From Bin55 sp964572845 (lineage in GTDB: Bacteria > Pseudomonadota > Gammaproteobacteria > Pseudomonadales > Azotimanducaceae), in assembly GCA_964572845.1 (NCBI GenBank), contig CAZNFX010000001.1, forward strand, positions 124,001 to 188,000: a stretch of DNA of 64,000 nucleotides, given 5' to 3'. A model generated the notes under the pieces. The model was not told the DNA's origin. It worked only from the letters and a program-made list of their open reading frames with translations, and ran no database searches. Positions 1-9,323 of the stretch are shown here, piece by piece. Each line of letters starts with the position of its first letter. Position 1 is the first letter of the stretch. A program made the translations under genes and the position numbers.

Positions 1-168
1 GGACTCTCCTCCAATCTCGGTCGTTATAGCGTCCTCGTAGTCAAACCACGTGGTACAACCTCCAAACACATACGGGTCGATCCTGTCGTGTCTTAACTTA
101 GCATCCTGAGAGTGGACTTGGGCTGCCACACAAAGCACCACCAGGATGGACATCCAGACTTTGAGCAT
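1..168 (-). CDS. Secreted protein of unknown function, N-terminal 56 residues only
   Basis: This minus-strand reading frame starts with ATG at 168 and stays open to the left edge, so the gene is cut by the window. A Shine-Dalgarno GGAGA lies about 7 bases upstream of the start. The N-terminus MLKVWMSILVVLCVAAQVHS is a clear signal peptide, followed by a polar segment containing GGCTTWFDYEDA. It lies downstream of recJ on the same strand after a 182-base gap. I do not recognise the family from the visible part. Confidence 0.65.
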   Translation of the reverse strand, partial: MLKVWMSILVVLCVAAQVHSQDAKLRHDRIDPYVFGGCTTWFDYEDAITTEIGGES

Positions 169-350
169 ATTCGTTCTCCAATAACTAGGAAATTCGCAAA
201 CCGGTTGGTTAACTCGGTTAGACCGCACTTCAAGCCGTACGTTGCGCCATTCCGGCCGAATGACGCAGGATGTGTTCGAACTCAGCCGCTTGTAGCTTTG
301 GGAAAATTCGAGCTTTTTGTCAGGTGGTTCGCTTGGCTCCCAAGGCACAC

Positions 351-2090
351 CTATCCCGACGCAGGTTGCAGAGATTCCACAATCAATTGCATTGTGGTCA
401 CTCCTGCATAGCGATTTGCCGCTGGTCTATAGGCAATTTCCGCAACGGGAGCATTCGCCGGACGCTTGTTGAAGGCTATCGCGTCCAACACTTTTGCATC
501 CTTCTTCAAGATCATCTTGACATGCTTCCTGTTGCCGACGGGAACTTCGTTTACGACCTCGAAAGATCCATGAAACAACGGGCGTTCGAAAGCCTGTCCC
601 CAGGGTCCCCATTTTTCGATTTCGTGGACCAAGTCCAACGTGAGTTCCTTCGGATCCAATTCTCCGTCGGTTTGCACAGTAGACGTAAAAGACTCTGCCG
701 GTGCACGCGCCGCAACCGCTGAATCAAACAAGCTGGAGAACCGCTCAAAGCTAGAGCCATGGATAGTCAGACCCGCCGCCATAGCGTGGCCTCCGTATGA
801 CTTAATTAGGAAAGGATAGCGGGCATCAATATCTGCAAGAACGTCGCGAATGTGTACACCTTGAATGCTACGGGCCGACCCCTTTAGCAAATCCGATTTT
901 CCGTCGTTCGCTACAGCAAAAACAACAGCAGGTCGCCTTAGATGAGCGACAATCTGACTTGCAACCAATCCAACAATGCCTTCGTGAAAGGATGCGTCCT
1001 GAATACAGATGCCGTTGCGATTGTCTGCTGCAAGCCCATCCAGGTACTGGAGGGCCACATCGGTCATGTCAGATTGGATTTCTCTTCGATTTACGTTGAT
1101 AGCGTTGAGTTTCGAGACGCACTTTCGAGCTTCGTTTATGTCGTTTGCAACCAGTGCTTGGATACCCAGACTGATATCCTCTAACCTTCCCGCAGCGTTA
1201 ACGCGGGGACCTAGGCGGTAGCCCAGATCCTCTTCATCGATGCTCGCAACACTTACTTTGCTCGCTTCGCAAAGTGCAGCGATTCCGGGTCGAGACCTTC
1301 CATTGCGCACTAGTTTCAGTCCGCCCGCAACCAGTATTCGATTGTTCTGGTCTAGCGGCACAAGATCTGTAATAGTTCCCAACGCGACTAGATCAAGGTA
1401 GGCACCGACGTTTGGTTCCTCGAGCCCTCTCTTGTCAAATCTGCCCGAAGCCCGAAGTTGGCGTCTCAATTCCGCCATGAGATAAAACGCCACCCCGACA
1501 CCAGCAGGAGCACTCGGAAATGAATTCCGGTCAAGCTGGGGATTTACGATTACATTGGCGACCGGCAGTTGCTCGGGGGGAAGATGGTGATCCGTAACAA
1601 TAATGTCGATTCCCTTCTCGCGAGCAAACGCTATACCCTCATTGGAACTTATGCCATTGTCAACAGTGACGATGACACTGGGTTTGCGCTCAACCAGCGA
1701 CTCGACATAGGGTTTGGTCAAACCATATCCGAACTGAAACCTGTTGGGGACTACAAACTCTACACGCCTTGCACCAAATTCGCGAAGAAGAAGAACGCAC
1801 AGGGCACTCGCAGTAGCCCCATCTGCATCAAAGTCACCAGAAATGAAGATGCTCTCGTCGTTGTCAATGGCGTGAACTAGACGTGCCGCGGCATTTTGAA
1901 TTCCCGGCATTCCATCAGGCGGCAACATGCGCGCCAATCCGAGGTCGACATCTGTTGTCGACGATACCCCTCGTGCACTCAGGATTCGCGCGAGAATCGA
2001 AGAGACATTCAGGGTTCGCCGCAACTGTTCCCAATCATCAGCTAGAGGTCGCGCCTCGAAACGCAGTCGCTGGGGCCTACTTGCGCTCAA
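351..2090 (-). CDS. recJ: Single-stranded-DNA-specific 5'-3' exonuclease RecJ
   Basis: The 579-residue product matches the length of E. coli RecJ (577). It degrades single-stranded DNA 5' to 3' in recombination and mismatch repair. The DHH-superfamily metal motifs are visible: DFDADG at residues 86-91, VTVDNG near 142 and TDHH at 166-169. A DHHA1-type GGHAMAAGL motif lies in the C-terminal half. The start is TTG and overlaps the hom stop by 4 bases (TTGA), so translation is probably coupled. The gene is last in xerD-dsbC-hom-recJ, an order seen in gammaproteobacteria, though thrC, which often lies between hom and recJ, is absent here. Confidence 0.96.
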   Translation of the reverse strand: MSASRPQRLRFEARPLADDWEQLRRTLNVSSILARILSARGVSSTTDVDLGLARMLPPDGMPGIQNAAARLVHAIDNDESIFISGDFDADGATASALCVLLLREFGARRVEFVVPNRFQFGYGLTKPYVESLVERKPSVIVTVDNGISSNEGIAFAREKGIDIIVTDHHLPPEQLPVANVIVNPQLDRNSFPSAPAGVGVAFYLMAELRRQLRASGRFDKRGLEEPNVGAYLDLVALGTITDLVPLDQNNRILVAGGLKLVRNGRSRPGIAALCEASKVSVASIDEEDLGYRLGPRVNAAGRLEDISLGIQALVANDINEARKCVSKLNAINVNRREIQSDMTDVALQYLDGLAADNRNGICIQDASFHEGIVGLVASQIVAHLRRPAVVFAVANDGKSDLLKGSARSIQGVHIRDVLADIDARYPFLIKSYGGHAMAAGLTIHGSSFERFSSLFDSAVAARAPAESFTSTVQTDGELDPKELTLDLVHEIEKWGPWGQAFERPLFHGSFEVVNEVPVGNRKHVKMILKKDAKVLDAIAFNKRPANAPVAEIAYRPAANRYAGVTTMQLIVESLQPASG

Positions 2091-3361
2091 TTGAGTTCAA
2101 CAACGCGGATGCGCCTAATCTGACCATGCACATACGGTAGGTCTTGCAAGTCTCGTTCGGTTGCATTCATCACCGATTCGGTAGTCTCATCGGTAAGCAC
2201 AACGACTGGGACCCATCGGGTGTCCTCCCCGAACCGGATTGCATCCGACTTCTGGATGACTGCTTCCATTGAAATTCGATGCTTGCCGAATATTTCTGCA
2301 AGAGACGCCATGACTCCAGGTTCATCGGAAACGGGAATGTACAGGTAGTAGGCACACGACAAGCTCTCCATCGGACTGGCCTCGCGAGAAATGTCGCTAC
2401 CTGCGGGCAACGACGACTTGCCTCTTGCTATTTCGATAATGTCGCTCAGTACAGCGGAAGCCGTGGGACGAGCTCCAGCGCCTGGACCCTTAAGCAGCAG
2501 ACTGCCAACTCCATTTGCTCCAATTGATATCGCGTTCTCCACGCCATCTACAAAGGCAAGCAGATTGTGCTCGGACACCAGCGCTGGATGCACGCGCATT
2601 TCAACCGAGGAATCGAATATGCGTGCCAAAGCAAGATGCTTGATTCGATACCCCAATTCTCGTGCATACCGAAGGTCCTCTACATCGACCTTCGCTATAC
2701 CCTCAATGTAGACATCGTTCATATCGATTGGCTGATCAAACGCTATCGAACCAAGGATCGCAAGCTTCTGTGCTGCGTCAACGCCGTCAATGTCAAAGCT
2801 TGGGTCGGCTTCCGCGTAGCCTAGATCCTGGGCTTGCTGCAGTGCGTCGCCGAATGCAGACCCTTCTCGATCCATCTCAGTAAGAATATAGTTGCAGGTT
2901 CCGTTGAGTACCCCATAAATCGAATCAATGTGATTGCCAGCAAGACCGTCCTTGATTGTCGCCACAATAGGAATGCCACCTGCGACAGATGCCTCGAATC
3001 CTAGAGACACTTGGTGCTTGTTAGCACTTGCAATGTAGTTGTTCCCGAAACGTGCCAGTACAGCCTTATTCGCGGTAACTACGGGCTTGCCACATTGCAG
3101 GGCGTTAGAGATTAAGGTATTTGCTCTATCGACGCCGCCGATTAACTCGACAACGATATCGACATTTGGAGCTAGTAGTGTTTCAAGGTTTGTGCTGAAT
3201 TCAGCACCTAAAATGTCGACCTCTGGCTTCGTGGTTCGGCTAGCTACACGCGAAACAGAGATCGGTTCGCCAATCTGGCGTGCAATTCGGCTTGCATTCT
3301 CGCGCAAGAGCTCGAAGAGCCCTTGCGCGACTGTTCCTAATCCAGCGACTCCAAGACGCAC
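2087..3361 (-). CDS. hom: Homoserine dehydrogenase
   Basis: It reduces aspartate semialdehyde to homoserine on the way to threonine, methionine and isoleucine. At 424 residues it is the monofunctional form, without an aspartokinase domain. The N-terminal Rossmann motif GLGTVAQGL is at residues 7-15. The catalytic region has GTCNYILTEM and FGDALQQAQDLGYAEADPS, and a C-terminal ACT domain of about 80 residues follows (YYLYIPVSDEPGVMASLAEI), normally a site of threonine feedback control. The start is GTG. It sits 42 bases after dsbC and overlaps recJ. Confidence 0.96.
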   Translation of the reverse strand: MRLGVAGLGTVAQGLFELLRENASRIARQIGEPISVSRVASRTTKPEVDILGAEFSTNLETLLAPNVDIVVELIGGVDRANTLISNALQCGKPVVTANKAVLARFGNNYIASANKHQVSLGFEASVAGGIPIVATIKDGLAGNHIDSIYGVLNGTCNYILTEMDREGSAFGDALQQAQDLGYAEADPSFDIDGVDAAQKLAILGSIAFDQPIDMNDVYIEGIAKVDVEDLRYARELGYRIKHLALARIFDSSVEMRVHPALVSEHNLLAFVDGVENAISIGANGVGSLLLKGPGAGARPTASAVLSDIIEIARGKSSLPAGSDISREASPMESLSCAYYLYIPVSDEPGVMASLAEIFGKHRISMEAVIQKSDAIRFGEDTRWVPVVVLTDETTESVMNATERDLQDLPYVHGQIRRIRVVELN

Positions 3362-3403
3362 TACGGGATTGCCGACCCAAATGCATCCAAGAACGAGGTG
3401 TTT

Positions 3404-4201
3404 TTAGGAATCGATCAGTTCTCTAAGAGCTTGAGCTTGGGTGAATCCCGGTACAACTCTTCCATTGGGAAGCACATTAGTCGGCGTGCCGGTAATCTCG
3501 ATCTTCTGTCCAAGCTCGTAGTGCTTGTCAACGTTTTCAGCGCACTCGGGGTTGACGGAGTACTCTTCATCGTTGACGGCGGTGCCATTCTTGACACGGG
3601 CCAAGACATCATGGCGGTCTTCAGCGCACCAAGCCGAAACAAGTCTGTTGTAGGCTCGAGAGCCGAGGCCTGCCCGAGGATAGCCAAGATACCGAATCTC
3701 GATGTTCAGCGCGTGATACTCAGGCATATGCTCATGCAACAGCCGGCAGTAGCCACAGTCGACATCGGTGAAGACATACACTATCGCTGGATCCTCTTCG
3801 GCTTCAGGTGCGTAGTTGATCGTACTCACGTCTGGCAGCGAAGTGAACATCGCCAATAGCGCTTTGCTCTTTTGCCTTTGAGTCAAGTTGACGAATCGTT
3901 GATCGGTCCATCCGTACAGATCCCCAACGAATGCGTACTCGCCGTCAGTCTTTGTGTAAGCAATGCGGCCATTGTCCATCTCGACCATTTGAAAATCTAT
4001 CAGTGGCGCTTCCGAGATTTCCTTGGTTGTGGTTCCCAAAACTTTTGTGATTTCCTTGATGGCGTTCTTGCCACTTTCGGACTCTTGGGCACTCCCATCT
4101 TCTTGCTGTGCTGAGGAACCAATGGCTAATGCCATGGCGACAACAGCGACGGGCAAGGAAATAATCGATAGGCCCTTGAATTTCTTACGAAATGATTGCA
4201 T
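3404..4201 (-). CDS. dsbC: Periplasmic thiol:disulfide interchange protein DsbC
   Basis: This is a protein disulfide isomerase or reductase of the periplasm. I chose the ATG at 4201 because it gives a typical signal peptide (basic FRKKFK, then a hydrophobic stretch ending AIGSSA) and places the start 7 bases after the xerD stop. The longer open frame from 4234 would overlap xerD. The product has 265 residues: an N-terminal dimerisation region, then a thioredoxin fold with active site CGYC (149-152) and the cis-proline loop GTPTNV. Two further cysteines (WCAEDRH and NPECAEN) match the second disulfide of DsbC. The xerD-dsbC adjacency supports orthology. Confidence 0.93.
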   Translation of the reverse strand: MQSFRKKFKGLSIISLPVAVVAMALAIGSSAQQEDGSAQESESGKNAIKEITKVLGTTTKEISEAPLIDFQMVEMDNGRIAYTKTDGEYAFVGDLYGWTDQRFVNLTQRQKSKALLAMFTSLPDVSTINYAPEAEEDPAIVYVFTDVDCGYCRLLHEHMPEYHALNIEIRYLGYPRAGLGSRAYNRLVSAWCAEDRHDVLARVKNGTAVNDEEYSVNPECAENVDKHYELGQKIEITGTPTNVLPNGRVVPGFTQAQALRELIDS

Positions 4202-4208
4202 TAGACAT

Positions 4209-5111
4209 TCAACCTCGCGGGTGGTGATGAGCATGCAGCTCCTTTAACCTTTCAGTTGCGACATGCGTATAGATCTGTGTAGTCGATAGATTAGCATGTC
4301 CAAGCATCAATTGTACAGTACGAAGGTCCGCGCCGTGGTTCAAAAGATGAGTTGCAAACGCATGCCGAAGAGTATGTGGAGATAGCGGTTTCACAATTCC
4401 CGCCCTAGAGGCGTAACGTTTGATTGCATGCCAGAACGTTTGTCGACACATTCGTTGACCTCGGTTACTGGGAAACAGCGCATTGCAGCGATGACCGTTC
4501 ATCAACTGAGAGCGAGCTTCATGAATGTAGCGTTCCAACCAGCTGGACGCATATTCGCCCAGCGGCACAATACGCTCCTTGGATCCTTTACCCATCACAC
4601 GGACCACGTTCTGGCGTAAGTTCACGGAGAGAATCGTCAGTGAAACAATTTCACTAACTCGCAATCCCGTGGCGTATAGCACTTCCAGCATGACTCTGTC
4701 GCGAAACTCCACAGCATTCTTGTTGATGTCCGGAGCTTGCAGCAGGTCCTCAACGTCCTTTTCCGATAGCACGTCCGGAATCGGTCGACCCAACTTCGGG
4801 TTCTGGATCTTCGCACAGGGATCGTGATCAATGTCCCCGCGTTCGATCGCATGCTTGAAGAAACCTCTGAACGTCGACAGAATGCGGGCCGAGGACCGCG
4901 CCGAGCATCCCTGCTCCTGCTTGAAGGCCAAGAATTCAAGAATGTTGGTTTCGCGACTCGACAACAATCCGCAATCCGACCATTGCTCAAACTGGGTTAA
5001 GTCTCGTTGGTATGCTTCGCAGGTCGCTTCCGATAGACCTTTCTCAAGCCAAACGCTATTGATGTACCTGCGAATTTCTTGGGGCGGTTCGCCAATCCGT
5101 TGCGGTTCCAT
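4209..5111 (-). CDS. xerD: Site-specific tyrosine recombinase XerD
   Basis: With XerC it resolves chromosome dimers at dif. The product has 300 residues, the usual length. An N-terminal SAM-like core-binding domain (residues 10-95) precedes the catalytic domain. Catalytic residues are visible: Arg in ATGLRVSE, the HTLRHAFATHLL box (HxxR), GHAN, and the nucleophilic Tyr in TTQIYTHV near the C-terminus. A strong Shine-Dalgarno AAGGAGG sits just upstream of the ATG. XerD rather than XerC is inferred from the dsbC-hom-recJ neighbourhood. Confidence 0.94.
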   Translation of the reverse strand: MEPQRIGEPPQEIRRYINSVWLEKGLSEATCEAYQRDLTQFEQWSDCGLLSSRETNILEFLAFKQEQGCSARSSARILSTFRGFFKHAIERGDIDHDPCAKIQNPKLGRPIPDVLSEKDVEDLLQAPDINKNAVEFRDRVMLEVLYATGLRVSEIVSLTILSVNLRQNVVRVMGKGSKERIVPLGEYASSWLERYIHEARSQLMNGHRCNALFPSNRGQRMCRQTFWHAIKRYASRAGIVKPLSPHTLRHAFATHLLNHGADLRTVQLMLGHANLSTTQIYTHVATERLKELHAHHHPRG

Positions 5112-5206
5112 ATCGGCCTCCTTGCCGTAAGGGTGACATCCTGTCTAACATTGCGCGAACCCGTTGCAGATGTTGCGCGTAGGAACGTACGTTGTCAGTT
5201 GACTCG

Positions 5207-5557
5207 CTAGACCTTCTCCTTGATCCGAGCCGACCTTCCTGAACGCTCCCGCAAATAATACAATTTTGCCTTGCGCACGTCACCCCGCCGTATGACTTGG
5301 ATCGAATCGATCAGAGGGCTATGGGTCTGAAAGCTGCGTTCAACACCAACACCATGAGAAATCTTTCGAACGGTAAAGGACGAATTCAGACCCCTATTGC
5401 GCTTGCCAATGACGACGCCCTCGAACGCTTGCAATCGATTGCGAGATCCCTCGCGTACGACAACGCGAACGGCTACGGTATCGCCGGTATGAAAGTCAGG
5501 TATGGAATCTCGAATTTGCTCATTCTCGAGTTGCTCGATGATTTTGTTGTTTCTCAC
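5207..5557 (-). CDS. rplS: 50S ribosomal protein L19
   Basis: This is a component of the large ribosomal subunit at the 30S-50S interface. I chose the GTG at 5557 (VRNNKIIEQL) because GGAG lies about 7 bases upstream and the resulting 116-residue protein matches E. coli L19 (115). A longer frame reaches 5599 but would overlap trmD. Family sequences such as RLQAFEGVVI, NRGLNSSFTVRKISHGVGVER and AKLYYLRERSG are intact. It is the last gene of rpsP-rimM-trmD-rplS. Confidence 0.97.
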   Translation of the reverse strand: MRNNKIIEQLENEQIRDSIPDFHTGDTVAVRVVVREGSRNRLQAFEGVVIGKRNRGLNSSFTVRKISHGVGVERSFQTHSPLIDSIQVIRRGDVRKAKLYYLRERSGRSARIKEKV

Positions 5558-5567
5558 TACTGTTCTC

Positions 5568-6329
5568 CTATACCGTACGTTCGCCTGAATTGTTAGCAAA
5601 ACACTCCAAGGACCTTAAGAAATCCCGCTCTGGCTCTGACCATTTACGACCCAGCAACAGGTCCGGTCTTCGCTCCCAGGTACGTCTTATGGCTTCATTG
5701 TGCCGCCACCTTTCGACTGCCGCATGATCGCCGCTCAGTAATACTTCTGGCACACGTTTCCCTTCAAAACATCGAGGTCGTGTGAACTGAGGAAAATCCA
5801 GCAGTCCGTCCGAATACGACTCTGCATCGACCGATTCCGGGTTGCTTAATGTACCAGAAATCAGTCGGCCCACGGCATCGATCAATACCAATGCCGCTAG
5901 CTCACCACCACTGAGGACATAATCGCCAATCGAAATTTCTAGGTCTACGTATCTACCGACAAACCGTTCGTCAACGCCTTCGTAACGCCCCGCAATCAAC
6001 AGCAGCGAGTCAAGCTGTACAAGTTCCCTCGCCATGGATTGGTCAAATCTCTCGCCTTGAGGGCTCAGCAAAACCGTGGTTGGGGTGGAGACAGATAGCA
6101 GGTTGCGTGCATGATTTACACAGTCTGCCAGCGGCTCGGCCATCATTACCATCCCTGGACCGCCACCATAGGGTCGGTCATCGACGGTCTTGGCTGAATC
6201 CTTGGCAAAGTCTCGCGGGTTAATCAATTCGAGAACGATATTGCCCTTCCGAATGGCACGCCCGACCACTCCTTCATTCAGCGCAGATTGAACAAGCTCC
6301 GGAAATATTGTGACAACACCAAACCACAT
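5568..6329 (-). CDS. trmD: tRNA (guanine-37-N1)-methyltransferase TrmD
   Basis: It methylates N1 of G37 in tRNAs using S-adenosylmethionine, which prevents +1 frameshifting. The product has 253 residues (E. coli 255). Signature segments of the trefoil-knot SPOUT fold are present: RPYGGGPGMVMMAEPL, LIAGRYEGVDERF, and ISIGDYVLSGGELAALVLIDAV, followed by FTRPRCFEGKRVPEVLLSGDH. It lies 9 bases after rimM and 10 bases before rplS in the conserved translation operon. Confidence 0.97.
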   Translation of the reverse strand: MWFGVVTIFPELVQSALNEGVVGRAIRKGNIVLELINPRDFAKDSAKTVDDRPYGGGPGMVMMAEPLADCVNHARNLLSVSTPTTVLLSPQGERFDQSMARELVQLDSLLLIAGRYEGVDERFVGRYVDLEISIGDYVLSGGELAALVLIDAVGRLISGTLSNPESVDAESYSDGLLDFPQFTRPRCFEGKRVPEVLLSGDHAAVERWRHNEAIRRTWERRPDLLLGRKWSEPERDFLRSLECFANNSGERTV

Positions 6330-6338
6330 CGCGACGAA

Positions 6339-6878
6339 TCACCAATCGGTTTCCCACGCCACTCGTATTTCCGAACCCGGCTTGACGCACTTGATCACAC
6401 TGGACACAAAAGGAATCAAGTGCTGTCGCTTGTCACTGTGCACATTCAGTATCGGGTGAGCGCCGTTCTCGAAGACATCTAGAACCGTTCCGAGACATAA
6501 TCCTGATTCATTCACAATTGAGCAGCCAACAAGATCGACCCAATAAAACTCGCTTCCAGCAAGCGTGGGAAGCGAACCCTTCGGTACACCGATCAATCGT
6601 CCTGTCAGACCATGCGCCGAGTTCCTTGTTTCACAATCCCCTATACGGGCAATAAAGCTGCCGGCTAGTGCTCGCATTTCGAGGCTCCCCACGATCTCCC
6701 AATGGTCGGTGGAGTCAGTGTCGGAACCAAGAGCCCAGGGTCTATATTGCATCAGGTTGCTTGGAGGTTCGGTGAACGATGTGATATGCGACCACCCTTC
6801 CAATCCAAACGGCTTGGAAATCCGGCCAACTACTACGAAATCTTGTTTAGGTATTTCAGACAAATGATTGCTAAGCAA
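6339..6878 (-). CDS. rimM: Ribosome maturation factor RimM
   Basis: It assists maturation of the 30S head domain and binds S19. The N-terminal RimM domain contains FVVVGRISKPFGLEGW. The C-terminal PRC-barrel begins near EFYWVDLVGCSIVNESG and ends HLIPFVSSVIKCVKPG. The first start is TTG with no obvious Shine-Dalgarno. Another TTG five codons downstream could be used instead, so the exact N-terminus is uncertain. It sits between rpsP and trmD as in most gammaproteobacteria. Confidence 0.93.
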   Translation of the reverse strand: MLSNHLSEIPKQDFVVVGRISKPFGLEGWSHITSFTEPPSNLMQYRPWALGSDTDSTDHWEIVGSLEMRALAGSFIARIGDCETRNSAHGLTGRLIGVPKGSLPTLAGSEFYWVDLVGCSIVNESGLCLGTVLDVFENGAHPILNVHSDKRQHLIPFVSSVIKCVKPGSEIRVAWETDW

Positions 6879-6943
6879 GAGTTATTCATTTACATACAGA
6901 AGTCATTGTGATGTAGCGACGCAACTACAGCCCCACAGAACGT

Positions 6944-7621
6944 CTACTTGTTGCTGTCCTTGTCGTCGGATTCTTCACGTTCGTCAACATTGGAACTCTC
7001 GGCGTCAACATCGGACGAGTCAGAGTCAGGAACCGGTTCAGAATCTTGGGTGTCTTCTTCGACTGTCTCGGTATCAGTTGTTGCTTCGTCCTCTATGTTC
7101 GATTCCGGGCTGCCCTCTTCGGCACTGGGTTCTTCAACAGGCTGGGTATCTGTCTCTGCCTCTGCCTCTGTCTCTGTTTCGGCTTCGGCTTCGCCATCCA
7201 CAGGTTCCGCGGTCGCTTCAGCAATCGGCTCCTCGCCATCTGGTGGACTTGCTTCTGTCTCCTCGACCTGTGATTCGCCAGCAGATGGTTCCACCACAGC
7301 CTCCTCCACATCCGCTTGCTCCGTATCCATCTGCACTTCCTGCTCTTCGACAGCGTCGGGCTCGTCTACTCTTGCCTGGTCTAATCGCGCCGCAGCAATG
7401 AGGCTTCGTACTTTTGGACTCGGAATTGCTCCAACGCCGATCCAATGGTCGACACGTTCCAGGTTTACCCATGTGCGTACTGCTTCGCCGCGAGCAATGG
7501 GGTTGTAGTAACCAACGCGCTCAATAAAGCGGCCATCCCTAGGGTTACGCCTATCAGTAACCGAAAGATGGTAGAAGGGTTTCTTCTTTGTGCCGGCACG
7601 AGCCAAGCGTATAACGACCAT
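6944..7621 (-). CDS. rpsP: 30S ribosomal protein S16 with a long acidic C-terminal tail
   Basis: Residues 1 to about 84 are a complete S16 (MVVIRLARAGTKKKPFYHLSV, RDGRFIERVGYYNP, WIGVGAIPSPKV). This is followed by about 140 residues that are almost only Glu, Asp, Ser, Thr, Ala, Val and Pro, making 225 in all against 82 in E. coli. The tail is in the same frame with no break, so it is part of the gene. The ATG at 7621 gives the canonical N-terminus. No Shine-Dalgarno is seen; the leader instead contains CCTCCTT just upstream. It is the first gene of the rpsP-rimM-trmD-rplS group, downstream of ffh. Confidence 0.96.
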   Translation of the reverse strand: MVVIRLARAGTKKKPFYHLSVTDRRNPRDGRFIERVGYYNPIARGEAVRTWVNLERVDHWIGVGAIPSPKVRSLIAAARLDQARVDEPDAVEEQEVQMDTEQADVEEAVVEPSAGESQVEETEASPPDGEEPIAEATAEPVDGEAEAETETEAEAETDTQPVEEPSAEEGSPESNIEDEATTDTETVEEDTQDSEPVPDSDSSDVDAESSNVDEREESDDKDSNK

Positions 7622-7829
7622 AGTGATCAAAGGAGGTCAAGTGGGAAGGCGCGCATTTTAATGGAAATGCTATGGATTGTTAAGCAGCCAGTCCTATTGG
7701 GCTAGAGATAGGCTTACTTCATCAACAATCCTATCCCTGCTGCCCAAAAGCCAACGATTTCAGACCGTAGCAGTTCAACGGGCTCAATTTGTTGGCAGAG
7801 GCCCTACAGGACTCTGCCAAAACGCGGCT

Positions 7830-9197
7830 TCAGCGTGGACGGCGCATCCCTGGCGATCCCATGTTGTCCATACCTTCTAATCGCCTCATCATCTTGCCGC
7901 CCTTACGACCAACTCTCTTCATCTGCTTTTCGAGCTGACGATACTTGCGTAGGAGGATGTTCACATCGTGGATCTGAGTCCCACTCCCCGTTGCAATGCG
8001 GCGTTTTCTAGAACTGTCAAGAATTGCGGGGAATCTACGCTCTCGGAGTGTCATGGAGTCTATGATCACACACTGCTTGCGGATTTGATCGTCGTCGATT
8101 TCCTTGATTCTTGCTTGTGATGGATCAAGGGTCGGCAACATGTCCTTGACGCTATCCATCCCGCCCATGTCACTGAACTGTTGCAACTGTTCGCGCATAT
8201 CCTCAAGATTGAACTTGGTTCCCCCGAACATTTTCTTGGTAAGGCGCTCAGCTTTCTGCTTGTCTACCTTGCGCTCAGCTTCTTCCAGATAGGAAAGAAC
8301 ATCTCCCATTCCCAGAATGCGGGAGGCAATTCGATCAGGGTGGAAAGGTTCCAGTCCATCGAGATCTTCGCCTACTCCCATGAACTTTATTGGCTTTCCT
8401 GTGATTGAGCGTACCGAAAGTGCAGCTCCGCCTCGAGCGTCGCCATCAGCTTTCGCCAAAACCACTCCCGTTAGAGGCAACGCTTGGTCAAACGCTCTCG
8501 CTGTATTGGCTGCATCCTGCCCAGTCATCGCATCAACGACGAAGAGAGTCTCCCGCGGGTTGAGCAGGGAATGAATACGCTGAATTTCCTGCATCATTGT
8601 GTCGTCGACCGCCAGTCGCCCGGCTGTGTCAACAAGCAATACATCGTCGAAGTTCTTCCTGCCGTCCTTGAAAGCTCTCTTGACTATAGACTCGGGTTTG
8701 TCTGTGTTCTTGCTTGGTATGAATCGCACGTCGGCTTGTTCAGCAAGACTTCGCAACTGCTCTATGGCAGCCGATCTATAGGTGTCTGCGGAAACGACTG
8801 CAACTTTTTTCGATTCACGTTCCTTGAGCCACTTGGCAAGCTTGACGACCGTTGTAGTCTTGCCCACACCTTGGAGTCCCGCCAGCAGAACCACATTAGG
8901 GCGATTTCCTCCGTCCAAGTCGAGCTTGTCGTTGGATTTCCCCATTAGATTGATGAGAGAATCGTGTACTATTCCGACAAATGCATCACCTGGTTGCACA
9001 CGACGCGATACAGTCTGACCAATCGCTTGCCTTTGGACATCCTGTACAAATTCTGATACGACAGTGAAGGCAACATCTGCATCGAGGAGTGCATTGCGCA
9101 CTTCTCGCATGGCTTCTTGAATATTGGCTTCGGTCAGTCTCCGGCTCCGCAGGGGAGTGAGAACACCAGAAATTTTTTCGCTCAAATTGTCAAACAT
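7830..9197 (-). CDS. ffh: Signal recognition particle protein Ffh (SRP54)
   Basis: This GTPase binds 4.5S RNA and directs nascent membrane proteins to FtsY and SecYEG. The 455 residues hold the N-terminal helical bundle, the G domain (P-loop GLQGVGKTTT, DTAGRL, AKADGDARGGAALS) and the methionine-rich M domain, whose RNA-binding helix is GSGTQIHDVNILLRKYRQLEKQM. The usual TKADG is AKADG here. It is divergent from ypjD and upstream of rpsP, a standard arrangement. Confidence 0.97.
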   Translation of the reverse strand: MFDNLSEKISGVLTPLRSRRLTEANIQEAMREVRNALLDADVAFTVVSEFVQDVQRQAIGQTVSRRVQPGDAFVGIVHDSLINLMGKSNDKLDLDGGNRPNVVLLAGLQGVGKTTTVVKLAKWLKERESKKVAVVSADTYRSAAIEQLRSLAEQADVRFIPSKNTDKPESIVKRAFKDGRKNFDDVLLVDTAGRLAVDDTMMQEIQRIHSLLNPRETLFVVDAMTGQDAANTARAFDQALPLTGVVLAKADGDARGGAALSVRSITGKPIKFMGVGEDLDGLEPFHPDRIASRILGMGDVLSYLEEAERKVDKQKAERLTKKMFGGTKFNLEDMREQLQQFSDMGGMDSVKDMLPTLDPSQARIKEIDDDQIRKQCVIIDSMTLRERRFPAILDSSRKRRIATGSGTQIHDVNILLRKYRQLEKQMKRVGRKGGKMMRRLEGMDNMGSPGMRRPR

Positions 9198-9323
9198 CTC
9201 AGATCAATCCATGAATCGGGAGGCGTATTGGTAGATGCACGATGACTCTCGTGCAAGTATAGGACATGGCATTCCTGCATGTGTTGGCAGCCAAACCCTA
9301 GAAATTTTTGAGAAGATATTGCA

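Noticed and set aside
6948..7508. 186-codon plus-strand frame, Ser-rich
   Set aside because: It is the antisense of the acidic S16 tail. Its Ser-rich composition follows from the coding strand, and it has no ribosome site.
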